The translations under genes and the position numbers were made by a program. This document shows, piece by piece, positions 33,639 through 45,071 of a stretch of DNA of 64,000 bases. The first letter of the stretch is position 1. Each line of letters begins with the position of its first letter. The stretch spans positions 1,698,507-1,762,506 of the forward strand of contig NC_083677.1 in the NCBI RefSeq assembly GCF_030384665.1, in the 5' to 3' direction. The notes below the pieces were generated by a model. It saw only the letters and a list, made by a program, of their open reading frames with translations, was not told where the DNA came from and did no database searches. Source of the DNA: Lodderomyces elongisporus. Lineage: Eukaryota; Ascomycota; Pichiomycetes; Serinales; Debaryomycetaceae.

Positions 33639-34730
33639 ATGAATGCGTCACCAAATAACTCAAAGCCGTCATTGCAAGGTCAACAGACACAACTGCTTCC
33701 CGCATCAGCACAATATGGTGGTGATATCAATAGAGTTGGTAATGGGGGCTACGCATACTCTCCCAACCAGAACTTGAATGGCCAACCCTTATCGCGCATG
33801 CCACAACAACCAGTCCTGCTGCAACAAAGACCAGCAACCGCATACGGCCAAGTTGGTCAACACGATGGTCAAATACCAAGGCAACAACAAGCTTATTACC
33901 AACAGTATCCACCTCAACCATTAAACTATCTCGCGCAAGATATCTATAACCCTAACCAACCACCACCACCACAACAACAGCAACAGCAACAACAACAGCA
34001 AGCCACTCCGGGCCTGGTGCTTCCTCAACAGCCACAGCAACCACATGACTACTCACAATTATCAGCTCAACAGTACGGAATTCCACAAAGACAACCTCAA
34101 CCACCACTTGGTGGAGGCGTACAGCAACAACAACCACAGCAGCCGGGTGTAGTAGGTGCTATTCCTACAAATTACCAAAACTCTGAATATTCTGCAAATC
34201 CTGCTCAACGACAACCACAATGGGAAGGAGCCTACGATCCACAACAGCAACAACAACAACAAAACCACCATCTCCAGCAGCAGCATCCACAACTTCCACA
34301 ACAGCCTCTTCAACAATTAAGCCCGGAATACGATGACGGAAAAGTTGGAAAACAATCGAAAAAGACAGGAAGGAAACCTCGTTCGCAAAAGTCATTAGAC
34401 AGCGGTGCTAACTCGAGCTCAAGCAACTCCTCATTACCAAGAACATCTCCTGGCTCTGCATCTAGTCCGAACCTGTCAGAGACAAAGACGGTTACTAAAC
34501 GATCACGTTTGGGTTGCTTAACATGTCGTCACCGTAAAAAGCGTTGCTGTGAAACTAAGCCACGATGTACCGAGTGTTCGAGGTTGAGACTCAACTGTAC
34601 TTGGCCCAAACCTGGTACTGAACACAAGAATAAACCAAAGGACCAAAAGGAAGATGAAAATACTATCGAGCACGAGATTTACGGTAGAATCAAGGTTTTA
34701 AGAGGAATCGTTGAGTACAGAAGTAAATAG
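33639..34730 (+). CDS. CZF1: Zn(II)2Cys6 transcription factor Czf1
   Basis: A 363-residue regulator with its DNA-binding domain at the C-terminus. Residues 1-230 are Gln/Pro-rich with long Gln runs. A basic KKTGRKPRSQ stretch follows, then the zinc cluster at 293-320 (CLTCRHRKKRCC, CTEC, final Cys of RLNC) and the tail WPKPGTEHKNKPK ending IKVLRGIVEYRSK, which I recognise as the C. albicans Czf1 C-terminus. There Czf1 controls filamentation in embedded growth and white-opaque switching, working against Efg1. Length is near the 385 residues of the C. albicans protein. In-frame CTG codons occur only in the low-complexity part. A 5.3-kb upstream spacer suggests heavy regulation. Confidence 0.9.
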   Translation: MNASPNNSKPSLQGQQTQLLPASAQYGGDINRVGNGGYAYSPNQNLNGQPLSRMPQQPVLLQQRPATAYGQVGQHDGQIPRQQQAYYQQYPPQPLNYLAQDIYNPNQPPPPQQQQQQQQQQATPGLVLPQQPQQPHDYSQLSAQQYGIPQRQPQPPLGGGVQQQQPQQPGVVGAIPTNYQNSEYSANPAQRQPQWEGAYDPQQQQQQQNHHLQQQHPQLPQQPLQQLSPEYDDGKVGKQSKKTGRKPRSQKSLDSGANSSSSNSSLPRTSPGSASSPNLSETKTVTKRSRLGCLTCRHRKKRCCETKPRCTECSRLRLNCTWPKPGTEHKNKPKDQKEDENTIEHEIYGRIKVLRGIVEYRSK

Positions 34731-35420
34731 AGACGGTTAAAAAATGAGAGACGTAGTGTTTTTTCATCTTATATTTTATTTTTAGTGTTTTTTTTTTGGT
34801 TCGCTAGTGTTGAGTATAGAAGACGTTAGATTAGATTTTGTATTATTTTATAGTAAGTTAGACATTCCATTGATGTTTTGATATTTTAATATTTTGATCT
34901 TGTTATTGTATTTTCCTGTATATTCTTAAATAATCAGTTACATCGTTAATGAGGTTAATATATATTTCTATACATATTACTAGAGTTGATGTGTTTGTAC
35001 TTCTGCATGTGAACAATGTACATTATACTCAAATGGGCAGTCTAGCAATTCAAGGTTGAATTTTAATTAATACTCTGCCCTTTTTCGCAAGTGCTGTACA
35101 AGAGAATCGCAAATTGAGGAAAATAAAGAGAACACGAGAAAAACGAAAATAATTTTAATAATAATAAAATACAAGTTTTGTTTTTTTCTTTTTTATCGAA
35201 AAAAAAAGACACACACTCGCACTAACATATATGGTGGAGACAACTCAAGTTTCGTCAACAAATCAACTTTGCCTGCTTTTTCATCATCACCTATTGCTTT
35301 CCTTCACACTACTTCCCCCCACCCAATTCTCCGCCAATTGACCATTTACCTGCTGATTATATACGTTTTATCTACCTATAACTTCATAACAAACACCCAC
35401 ATCTGCTACATTTTACCATT
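34731..35420. other. Intergenic between CZF1 and SLY1
   Basis: 690 bp, T-rich 3' region of CZF1 then a C/A-rich stretch before SLY1. No gene is seen. Confidence 0.6.
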
Positions 35421-37382
35421 ATGGAAGTAAGTCGAAGCTTAAGGGATAAACAAATTGATGTTTTGGAGCGCATGCTCCATTTAAACAAAGAAGGATCCGC
35501 AGATCTCACTTTAGCCTCGAAATCTGAGGAGATTGTTTGGAAAGTATTGGTGTTGGACATGGCATCCAGAGAAATTTTGTCATCGGTGCTAAGAGTCAAT
35601 GACTTGCTTCGATGCGGAATCACTGTCCACTCCTTGATCAATAGCAAGAGGTCAAAGTTGTCAGATGTTCCTGTAGTATACTTTGTCGAGCCTACCAAAG
35701 CCAACGTGTCCTTGATTATCAACGATCTTAATGAAGATAGATACGAAAACTTTTATATCAACTTTACATCCAATATCAACAGAGAATTACTAGAAGACTT
35801 TGCCAAACAAGTGGCTCTTCTGGGCAAGGCAAATCGAATTAAACAAGTGTGGGACCAATATTTAGATTTCATCGTTACTGAACCAAACTTATTTTCCTTA
35901 AACATTCCAGAGATTTTCACAAGTTTCAATACTTTGGGAACTTCAGAAGAAGTAATTCATCAACTAGTAGGTAGGATCTCAGATGGATTGTTGTCCTTGA
36001 TCATTACCATGGATGTCATACCAATCATTCGCGCTCAACAAAATGGCCCTGCAGAGTTTGTCGCTCAAGAGTTGGATTTGAAAATTAGAGAATATTTGAG
36101 CAACTCAAAGCTGCTTGGCGTTTTGGACTCTAATGGCTCCTCTTCGCTTGCGCAACGGCCCGTTATTATCTTGTTGGATAGAAACTTTGATCTTGCATCC
36201 ATGTTTGCACACTCCTGGATCTACCAATGTATGGTGAGTGATGTTTTCCATTTGAAAAGAAACACAATCAAACTAACCAAGCATGGTAAAAACGAAGGCG
36301 AAACCGTGAGTGTGAAAAACTATGATATTGACCCTCGTGACTTTTTCTGGAACAAATACTCGCAATTGCCATTCCCCGATGTCGTTGAAAACGCAGACTT
36401 GGAATTGAATGCATATAAGCAGGACGCAAAGGAAATCACAAACAAGACTGGTATTAGCTCATTGGAAGATATCGATCCACACGCAAATGCCACAGCCAAC
36501 ATTCAGCAAGCAGTAGAAAAACTTCCCGAGTTGACTGCCAGAAAGGCTACTTTGGATATGCATATGGATATTCTTTCGTGCTTGATCAATGAGTTGCAGG
36601 AAAAGAACTTGGACACATACTTTGAAGTTGAACAAAATGCCAACAAGAGCGACGCAAAGCTTTTAAAGGAATTCTTGGAATTGTTGCAGAAAGATTCTGT
36701 CCAAGATAGTTCTTTAGACAAGTTACGAACATTCATTATCCTTGCGCTTGTTGGTGACATGAGCCAGGATTACATTGCCAAGGCAAGAACCATACTCAAA
36801 GATAAATATCCGGACTTGGACATGTCGGCGCTCAACTATATCCTCAAGTTCAAAGAAAACACCAAACTTGCAAACTTGTCATCCTTGAATGATCTCAACA
36901 ACCAGCAATCATACTCAAACTCCTCGTCCGCATCGCAATTAGGCTCATCAGCCCTACTCAGCGGATTATCTTCCAAGCTATATGGGTTAACCGAAGGTAA
37001 AATCTCTGAAGGTTTAAGCTCTATTGCATCGCGAATAAAAAACTTTATTCCTGAAAAGAAATCATTACCAATTACAAATATTGTTGAGGCTATAATGGAC
37101 CCACAAAACTCTTCGGCGCAATCAGTACAATTGACTGACGATTACTTGTACTTTGACCCCAAATCGCGAGGTGGAGGACACTCGAAACAACCAAAACGCC
37201 AATCATACCAGGACTCAATTGTCTTTGTTATCGGCGGTGGTAATTACCTCGAGTATCAAAACTTGCAAGAGCGAAGCCAAGAGGCTGGTAAGTCACCCAT
37301 GAATATCATTTACGGAGCTACAAATATCTTGTCGCCAACAGAATTCTTGAAGGAGTGTGAAAACTTGGGAAATCAAAGTTGA
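35421..37382 (+). CDS. SLY1: SM protein Sly1 (ER-Golgi SNARE regulator)
   Basis: A 653-residue Sec1/Munc18 protein. The N-terminal RDKQIDVLERML and WKVLVLDMASREILSSVLRV are characteristic of Sly1 domain 1, which binds the N-peptide of the syntaxin Sed5. The RPVIILLDRNFDLASMFAHSW motif in the central part is the hallmark of Sec1 family domain 2, and the C-terminal VFVIGGGNYLEYQNL closes the fold. It promotes assembly of the ER-Golgi SNARE complex. A Ser/Asn-rich insertion near residues 495-520 is unconserved. Length matches yeast Sly1 (666). It converges on RVB1 with a 141-bp gap. Confidence 0.95.
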   Translation: MEVSRSLRDKQIDVLERMLHLNKEGSADLTLASKSEEIVWKVLVLDMASREILSSVLRVNDLLRCGITVHSLINSKRSKLSDVPVVYFVEPTKANVSLIINDLNEDRYENFYINFTSNINRELLEDFAKQVALLGKANRIKQVWDQYLDFIVTEPNLFSLNIPEIFTSFNTLGTSEEVIHQLVGRISDGLLSLIITMDVIPIIRAQQNGPAEFVAQELDLKIREYLSNSKLLGVLDSNGSSSLAQRPVIILLDRNFDLASMFAHSWIYQCMVSDVFHLKRNTIKLTKHGKNEGETVSVKNYDIDPRDFFWNKYSQLPFPDVVENADLELNAYKQDAKEITNKTGISSLEDIDPHANATANIQQAVEKLPELTARKATLDMHMDILSCLINELQEKNLDTYFEVEQNANKSDAKLLKEFLELLQKDSVQDSSLDKLRTFIILALVGDMSQDYIAKARTILKDKYPDLDMSALNYILKFKENTKLANLSSLNDLNNQQSYSNSSSASQLGSSALLSGLSSKLYGLTEGKISEGLSSIASRIKNFIPEKKSLPITNIVEAIMDPQNSSAQSVQLTDDYLYFDPKSRGGGHSKQPKRQSYQDSIVFVIGGGNYLEYQNLQERSQEAGKSPMNIIYGATNILSPTEFLKECENLGNQS

Positions 37383-37523
37383 GGTTTTAGATGTATAAGT
37401 ATATATATATATATATAAATAAAGAAGTATTTATATCTATATTTATAAAGTTACAATTATTCTCTTCTTGTTTCGTGGAGAAGTAATAAAGAAAAAAAAT
37501 AGGACAATCTTATTCATTTTTAC

Positions 37524-39332
<1,809 letters not shown>

Positions 39333-40154
39333 CTAAAATGCTTCATCAGGAATTTCAATCTCATCACGTGGTTCCTTTGGCTCTTGTGCTTCACTCCACT
39401 GAGTAACATCATCTATATAACTCAAAATTGTCTCTACACTTTTGCTATCCTTTGAGCAATCAAGGGGTAAGAACTGCACCATTCCGAAATCATCAACCAA
39501 ATTGGCTATACTCTTTGTAAGTCTCTTGAATTTGGGATTAACTTCATCCTCTTCCTTGGCCAATAGGTATGGATCTGGGTTTAAAAACTGTTTTAATTTC
39601 CTCTGCGAGACTTCGTCCTTGATCAAATCCACCTTGGACAAAATATTAATATGCGGCAACTCCAACAAGATCATTGCCGACATTGCACTTAGTGTACCAC
39701 TAAAGAACTTTGAACTATCGATGATGAATGGTGACTCTAGTAAATATGTAGCACACAAGTTGAAGTGCAAACTGGTCTTTAAATGCTGCACTATAGTGGG
39801 TAGCACCGGTATATGAGTATATAACTCAATTTGTCCCGGCATGTCAAATATTAGATACTCATCGTTGTAGTCTCCAATAACTTCGTCCAACCAGTCCAAG
39901 TTATTTAAAAGAAATTCAAAACAATAAATCAATCCTCCATTGGGACCAAGATCCATTTCTTCCATGACATCTTGTAATGAGATCAAGTCTCGAATATCAA
40001 TGGTGAATTCATACTCAGTAGGCTCTGCTGCGGGATCTAGATTGACTATATGAGCACGACGGCCAATGGATTGCATGTGTGCTATTATTGAATTACAGAA
40101 TGTGGATTTGCCCACACCAGCGGGACCCATGACCAATACACCAGTACGTGACAT
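39333..40154 (-). CDS. GPN3: GPN-loop GTPase 3
   Basis: A 273-residue small GTPase. The P-loop GPAGVGKST is at residues 10-18 and the diagnostic Gly-Pro-Asn loop is at residues 70-72 in [20 protein letters not shown] is the G3 motif and SKVDL the G4-type motif. The segment [22 protein letters not shown] is characteristic of the Gpn3 branch. Together with Npa3/Gpn1, Gpn3 is needed for assembly and nuclear import of RNA polymerase II. Length equals yeast Gpn3 (272). Confidence 0.93.
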   Translation of the reverse strand: MSRTGVLVMGPAGVGKSTFCNSIIAHMQSIGRRAHIVNLDPAAEPTEYEFTIDIRDLISLQDVMEEMDLGPNGGLIYCFEFLLNNLDWLDEVIGDYNDEYLIFDMPGQIELYTHIPVLPTIVQHLKTSLHFNLCATYLLESPFIIDSSKFFSGTLSAMSAMILLELPHINILSKVDLIKDEVSQRKLKQFLNPDPYLLAKEEDEVNPKFKRLTKSIANLVDDFGMVQFLPLDCSKDSKSVETILSYIDDVTQWSEAQEPKEPRDEIEIPDEAF

Positions 40155-40582
40155 CTCTGTTGTGTTTGTTAAATTTGGCTTATTTTTTTGCTTTCTCTCT
40201 TTTACTTTTGCTTAAGAGAAAAGTGTAGATGCTCCAATGAATTCTTAAAAAAAAACGAATAAATAAAAAAAAGACTAGTGGTGGTGGTGTGGTGGAAACA
40301 AATAGAAGCTATAGAGTGCTATGGAAGATAAATAGTAATAATAATACATGGGATATATTCCTGCTTTGTAATGCACTTGAGATGCGCGATGTTCATGTGG
40401 GTAGCGCAGCATTTCTAGCTAATCTATCAAATATCAGCTACAACAACTAGTAGCGAAAAAAAGCAGCAACATAGATAGTGTTAGTTGACAGAGCCCATGC
40501 CTATTCCTATTCCTATTCCTATTTTTATTCCTATTCCTATTCCAATACCTATACCTATACCTATGCCAGCGCAAACGCCGCA
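40155..40582. other. Spacer with 6-bp tandem repeat
   Basis: 428 bp between the GPN3 start and the MSC2 stop. It contains a run of CTATTC/CTATAC hexamers at about 40499-40565, just past the end of MSC2. No gene is seen. Confidence 0.6.
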
Positions 40583-42601
40583 CTAAGTTTCCCTGCACCA
40601 ACAGTGGTCGTAATCATTTTCAATCTGGGTCATTACTGCGTCATAAACATCCGCCTTGAATAATTTGTCAATGTGTCTCTTTATGAATGAAGAATTCTCA
40701 CCACGATATATTTGTACGTGTATAAACCCACACAATTTACCCCTTTGGTTACTTGGCCAGAACCGCGGCGTCGTTATAGATTTCACTCCTTTTGTAGATG
40801 TGATTTCATTTAGTGTATTTCTAATAGTAGCTTCTTGACTCTTTGATACCGAGAGTAACAAAGTCGATGCAGAAGATTTAATCAACGGTACTGCCGACAA
40901 GAATATTACTGTGCCAATGATGATGGACGCGATAGGATCAAATCCTTGCCAATGAAAGAGTTTAGTCAAGATTGTAGATATAACAACACCAACAGACCCC
41001 AATGCATCTGCCAATATATGAAGAAAAATGCCTCTCATATTGTCATTGACCTCTTCCCCGTCTCCTTCTTTCCCGTTATCTTTCATTCCTTCACCATGTG
41101 CTTGTTCACTAAGCTGTGGGCTGCTATGGCTATGCGAATGACTATGTGAGTGACTATGACTATGACTGTGACTATGACCGTGGCTATGTGAGTGGCCACT
41201 TCCATCTCCGTGTCCGTGTCCATGTCCATGATTGAATGCAAAAATACCTACCATATTGACAAGAAGTCCCAATACTGAAACAACAATCAATTCATTGGTC
41301 TTTTGCAATTCAATCGGATGTGCCAATCGGCCTAATGCCTCAAACAAGATGGATCCACTTATTCCCATGAGCAAAGTACCATTGGCAAATCCAGCAAGGT
41401 TCTCCAAATTCTGCCAGCCAAATGGATACTTTCCATGTGGATCAACTTTTGTTTTCGACAATACCCCAGCAACAAGTCCCAATGCAAGTGAAAGACAATC
41501 AAGCAACATGTGTAGAGAGTCCGACAAAAGTCCTAATGACTTGGATCTAAATGAATAAAGAAACTGAATCACCATAAAGCTCGCATTGAGGAGCAAAAAG
41601 TTGAAAATAGCTTTTGTATCGTCATGCTGCAATATCTCGCGCAAGATCGACGTGGTTGGGTTTGATACATATTTTGCTGAGCCTGTATATCTGTCGTTTT
41701 CCAAGGAGCCAAATGCGCCGTTATTTTGTTGCCCAGTTCCATGCACTATGGCTCCTGCGAGGAATACGTTTAAAATTGACCATTTCTGGAAATGACCCAA
41801 TACTACATAATCTAGAATGGGCATCAAACTTGCCATCAAGCCAAAACTTATAATGAGTGAGTTTCTTGTATGTGGCAAATCTAGATACGTAATGAGACAT
41901 ATGCCTAATGTCACTGCCATCAGCGCAACAACAATGAAGCTAACTTGTTGATTGAAAAGCGCTAGAAATATAAACGCAATCAAAGCATTTGCCAAAGTAA
42001 ATATCTTGCTTCTGTTGAATTTGAACTGCGACCATTTCAAAAGTTGCAAACTCAATTGAGTCATAGTGAACCCAATTATGATATTTGGGTAAGTATCTGA
42101 TGGTTGACTTATGAGGTCAACAACGAAAAGGAGTGGTGTATACAAGTTTCGCGAGTTTAATAATAAGCCAAAATAGACCATGCTTGCCCTTTGATAACCC
42201 AATAGAGTTGATGAGACAAAGATGCATAGAACCAGTCCGTATGCAGCTAAGTGGTGTTTCCATGTTGGCTCCTGGGTATTTTCATATGTTGGTACAATAC
42301 ACAATGTTTGTGCTACTGCGATAACAGCACTGGTGATTGATGTGCTTATAATGATGCTAGCTATATTTGAGCCATATGATAAAGTATGTGATAAAGTATG
42401 TGATGTTGTAGCGTCCAAATTGGTAGAATTGGCAGCTATATTTTCACCAAAAGCAAACAGTAGTTGGTGGGCTAGAAATATGATGGGAAACGCAAGAATG
42501 AATGGGAGAGCATTGATCAACTTTAGCAGTGAAGCTGTTGGACGCTGAATGCCATTGATTGGCTTCGGTAGTATACTATTCACCAGTAGGTATTTTTCCA
42601 T
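40583..42601 (-). CDS. MSC2: ER zinc transporter Msc2 (cation diffusion facilitator)
   Basis: A 672-residue membrane protein. The N-terminal half has many hydrophobic segments, an extra block found in Msc2/ZnT5-type members. The C-terminal half is a standard CDF unit with two zinc-site motifs, SDSLHMLLD and HILADALGS, separated by a His-rich loop of repeated His-Gly and His-Ser dipeptides. A short cytosolic domain with KGVKSI and FIHVQIYRG ends the protein. In yeast it pairs with Zrg17 to import zinc into the ER. Length compares with 724 in S. cerevisiae. The His loop is encoded by a degenerate 6-bp tandem repeat. Confidence 0.9.
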   Translation of the reverse strand: MEKYLLVNSILPKPINGIQRPTASLLKLINALPFILAFPIIFLAHQLLFAFGENIAANSTNLDATTSHTLSHTLSYGSNIASIIISTSITSAVIAVAQTLCIVPTYENTQEPTWKHHLAAYGLVLCIFVSSTLLGYQRASMVYFGLLLNSRNLYTPLLFVVDLISQPSDTYPNIIIGFTMTQLSLQLLKWSQFKFNRSKIFTLANALIAFIFLALFNQQVSFIVVALMAVTLGICLITYLDLPHTRNSLIISFGLMASLMPILDYVVLGHFQKWSILNVFLAGAIVHGTGQQNNGAFGSLENDRYTGSAKYVSNPTTSILREILQHDDTKAIFNFLLLNASFMVIQFLYSFRSKSLGLLSDSLHMLLDCLSLALGLVAGVLSKTKVDPHGKYPFGWQNLENLAGFANGTLLMGISGSILFEALGRLAHPIELQKTNELIVVSVLGLLVNMVGIFAFNHGHGHGHGDGSGHSHSHGHSHSHSHSHSHSHSHSHSSPQLSEQAHGEGMKDNGKEGDGEEVNDNMRGIFLHILADALGSVGVVISTILTKLFHWQGFDPIASIIIGTVIFLSAVPLIKSSASTLLLSVSKSQEATIRNTLNEITSTKGVKSITTPRFWPSNQRGKLCGFIHVQIYRGENSSFIKRHIDKLFKADVYDAVMTQIENDYDHCWCRET

Positions 42602-43118
42602 AATGTGGAAATCCGGGTATTGAAAAAGAGAAGTTGGTTGCAGTAAATCGTGGTAGGTTAATAAGTATATGTAAATTTAAATATTTTAATATATATCCAA
42701 GGTGTAATTGCTTGCGACATAAAGAGAGTGTGAGTGAGTGTGAGAGTAAAAAAGAGAGAAAAGAGAGAAAAGAGACGCGGATTGTCTGCCAACTGACAAG
42801 TGCGCGGCGTGGTAATTTTTTTTGCTTTGCCTTTTCTTTCACCTCAACAGGGTCCCGCGCGTGTTACTACTGTTATCCATTACCACTGCAAACATTCCTT
42901 CAACAACATCGTTGACAACTTTTAATAAAAAATCATCACACTCAGAAGAGAAAAAGTACTAATAATAATAATAATAGTAATAATAATAATAATAATTAAT
43001 AAAACTTTCTAAATCTATAATACTCTATCTTTCAATTCATTCGGTCATTCGTTCCAATCCGTAAAATATCATCACTTTTTCTTTTTCTTTTTCTTTTTCT
43101 TTTTTTTTTAAAATTTCT
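42602..43118. other. Spacer: MSC2 promoter and GUT2 3' end
   Basis: 517 bp. Contains a GAGTGTGA patch, an AAAGAGAG repeat (42750-42775) and a TAA triplet array (about 42959-43000), then a TTTTTC repeat just past the GUT2 stop. No gene is seen. Confidence 0.6.
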
Positions 43119-45071
43119 TTATTGGATTTGGAATTTTTCCACATCGAATTGCTTAGGTGAAATACCCATGCTTCCAATGTATCTCTTGGCATCCTTTCTC
43201 ATCTTCTCAGTTGTGTCTGCATCCCAGTTCAACTCCTTGCTCATGATTTCAACAACACCATCAACAGCACTCATAGCTTCTCTGGCGTTGAGGAATGCCA
43301 ATCTGGTTCTTCTGGCCAAGAAATCAACTGGGGTTCTTGGATACTCGTACTTAAGCGAGTAGAGCAACTCAGCAATGGTGAATGGCTCGTCGAATGATTG
43401 GTAACTCAACTGGTTTTCTGGTGAGACTTCGGTTGGGTTTGGAATAAATTCTTTTTGGTGTGCCAAGGTGACTGGCAACTTGTTGTAATCACTGGCTTTG
43501 TACAAGTCCAAAATCATTGCTGATCTTGAACCATAATTGTGCGACAAGTGCTTGGCCAACTTCAATGGAATCTTGTATTCGTGAATCAATCTGGCAGAGT
43601 AGTTCTTTGAGTAATCGTCACCACCAATGAGGATCAACTCGTTGGTTTGACATGGCTTGAGGTTCTTTCCGTCGAAATCGAAATGCTTAACAACATAGTC
43701 GATTGTTTCTTGTGCCATTTCTCTGTATGTAGTCCATTTACCTCCAGAGATGGTCACCAATGCTGATGGTGATTGCTTCAACAAATGTGATCTAACCAAA
43801 CCTTCAGTTGAGCCCGAGTCTTCTTGACCTTTTGGAACAGTATCAGGGTCTCTAACCAATGGTCTAATACCTGACCATGCAGACAAGACATCTTTTCTGT
43901 CAATTGGGAATACCAAGTATTTTTGCATCTCCTTGATGATATCTTGAATGTCTTCTTCGGTTGGCACTGGGTTTTCTGGAACTTGTTTCAATGGAGTATC
44001 GGTGGTACCGGCCAAGACTTTTCCTTGCCATGGCAAAAAGAACATAACTCTTCCGTCAGCAGTAGATGGGTCCAAGAGACCCATTGTTGTTGGGCAGTAG
44101 TATTCTGGGAGAACAATGTGCACACCACTAGATGGAACAACCATACGTGGCTTTTGTTCGGTCTTTGCTGGTAATCCTTGTGGGTCTTCGTCCATTTCCA
44201 AAATCTTGTCGGCAAAAGGACCAGTAGCATTGACAACAGAAGTAGCTTTGATTTCATAAGTTTCCTTTGTTTCCAAATCGGTAGCCTTAACACCATACAA
44301 TTTTCCCTTGTCATCTTTCAACAATTGGTCAACGTTAAAGTAGTTCAATACAGTAGCACCGTTTTCAATAGCAGTGATGGCCAAAGTAGCATTCATTCTA
44401 GTATCGTTAAAGGAACCATCGTGGTAAACACAAGCAGCTTTCAAGTTTGTGGTGTCCATCATTGGAGCAATAGCAGATGCTTGTTCCTTACTAAGAATAA
44501 TCGAGTTTCTCAAGTTTTGTTTACCAGCAAACCAATCGTACATCTTACAACCGGCGAAAAAGTATGGTACTTGCCAGTAGTTATAAACAGGGATCATGAT
44601 TGGCAAGACTGAACACAAGTGAGGAGCTGTTCTCAACATGTTACCTCTTTCATTCAAGGCTTCAATGACCAAGTCCAACTGAGCTTTACTCAATTGGAAA
44701 ATGGCCTTTTCCAAGTAACGAACACCACCATGGGCCATCTTGGTAGATTTTGAAGATGTACCGGAACCGAAATCAGTCTTTTCCAAAAGACAGACATTTA
44801 AGCCACGTGTGGCAGCATCCACGGCACATCCTGAACCGACGGCACCACCTCCAATGATCAACACGTCAAATTGTGGGGTTTCCTTGATATTTTTGACTAA
44901 ATCCAGTCTTGTTGGTGGTGCTGGATAGTCCTTCTTCAATGGCTTGTATGCACTCACAATCTCTGGTTTGTGTTTTGGTTTGATAAAGTCCAAGTAGATG
45001 ATGGCACTACCAGCAACACCACCTGCCGCAAGACAGGATTTGGCTAGGGTAGATTTGAAGAATCTAGACAT
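43119..45071 (-). CDS. GUT2: Mitochondrial FAD glycerol-3-phosphate dehydrogenase
   Basis: A 650-residue flavoprotein that oxidises glycerol-3-phosphate to dihydroxyacetone phosphate on the outer face of the inner mitochondrial membrane and reduces ubiquinone. A basic N-terminus and a hydrophobic stretch (about residues 12-27) suit import and membrane anchoring. The FAD motif GGGAVG is at 74-79, followed by the family signature GTSSKSTKMAHGGVRYLEKA. The C-terminal domain includes RDPDTVPKG and ISGGKWTTYREMA. All core motifs are present. Length matches yeast Gut2 (649). It is used for growth on glycerol and for the glycerol-phosphate shuttle. Confidence 0.97.
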   Translation of the reverse strand: MSRFFKSTLAKSCLAAGGVAGSAIIYLDFIKPKHKPEIVSAYKPLKKDYPAPPTRLDLVKNIKETPQFDVLIIGGGAVGSGCAVDAATRGLNVCLLEKTDFGSGTSSKSTKMAHGGVRYLEKAIFQLSKAQLDLVIEALNERGNMLRTAPHLCSVLPIMIPVYNYWQVPYFFAGCKMYDWFAGKQNLRNSIILSKEQASAIAPMMDTTNLKAACVYHDGSFNDTRMNATLAITAIENGATVLNYFNVDQLLKDDKGKLYGVKATDLETKETYEIKATSVVNATGPFADKILEMDEDPQGLPAKTEQKPRMVVPSSGVHIVLPEYYCPTTMGLLDPSTADGRVMFFLPWQGKVLAGTTDTPLKQVPENPVPTEEDIQDIIKEMQKYLVFPIDRKDVLSAWSGIRPLVRDPDTVPKGQEDSGSTEGLVRSHLLKQSPSALVTISGGKWTTYREMAQETIDYVVKHFDFDGKNLKPCQTNELILIGGDDYSKNYSARLIHEYKIPLKLAKHLSHNYGSRSAMILDLYKASDYNKLPVTLAHQKEFIPNPTEVSPENQLSYQSFDEPFTIAELLYSLKYEYPRTPVDFLARRTRLAFLNAREAMSAVDGVVEIMSKELNWDADTTEKMRKDAKRYIGSMGISPKQFDVEKFQIQ

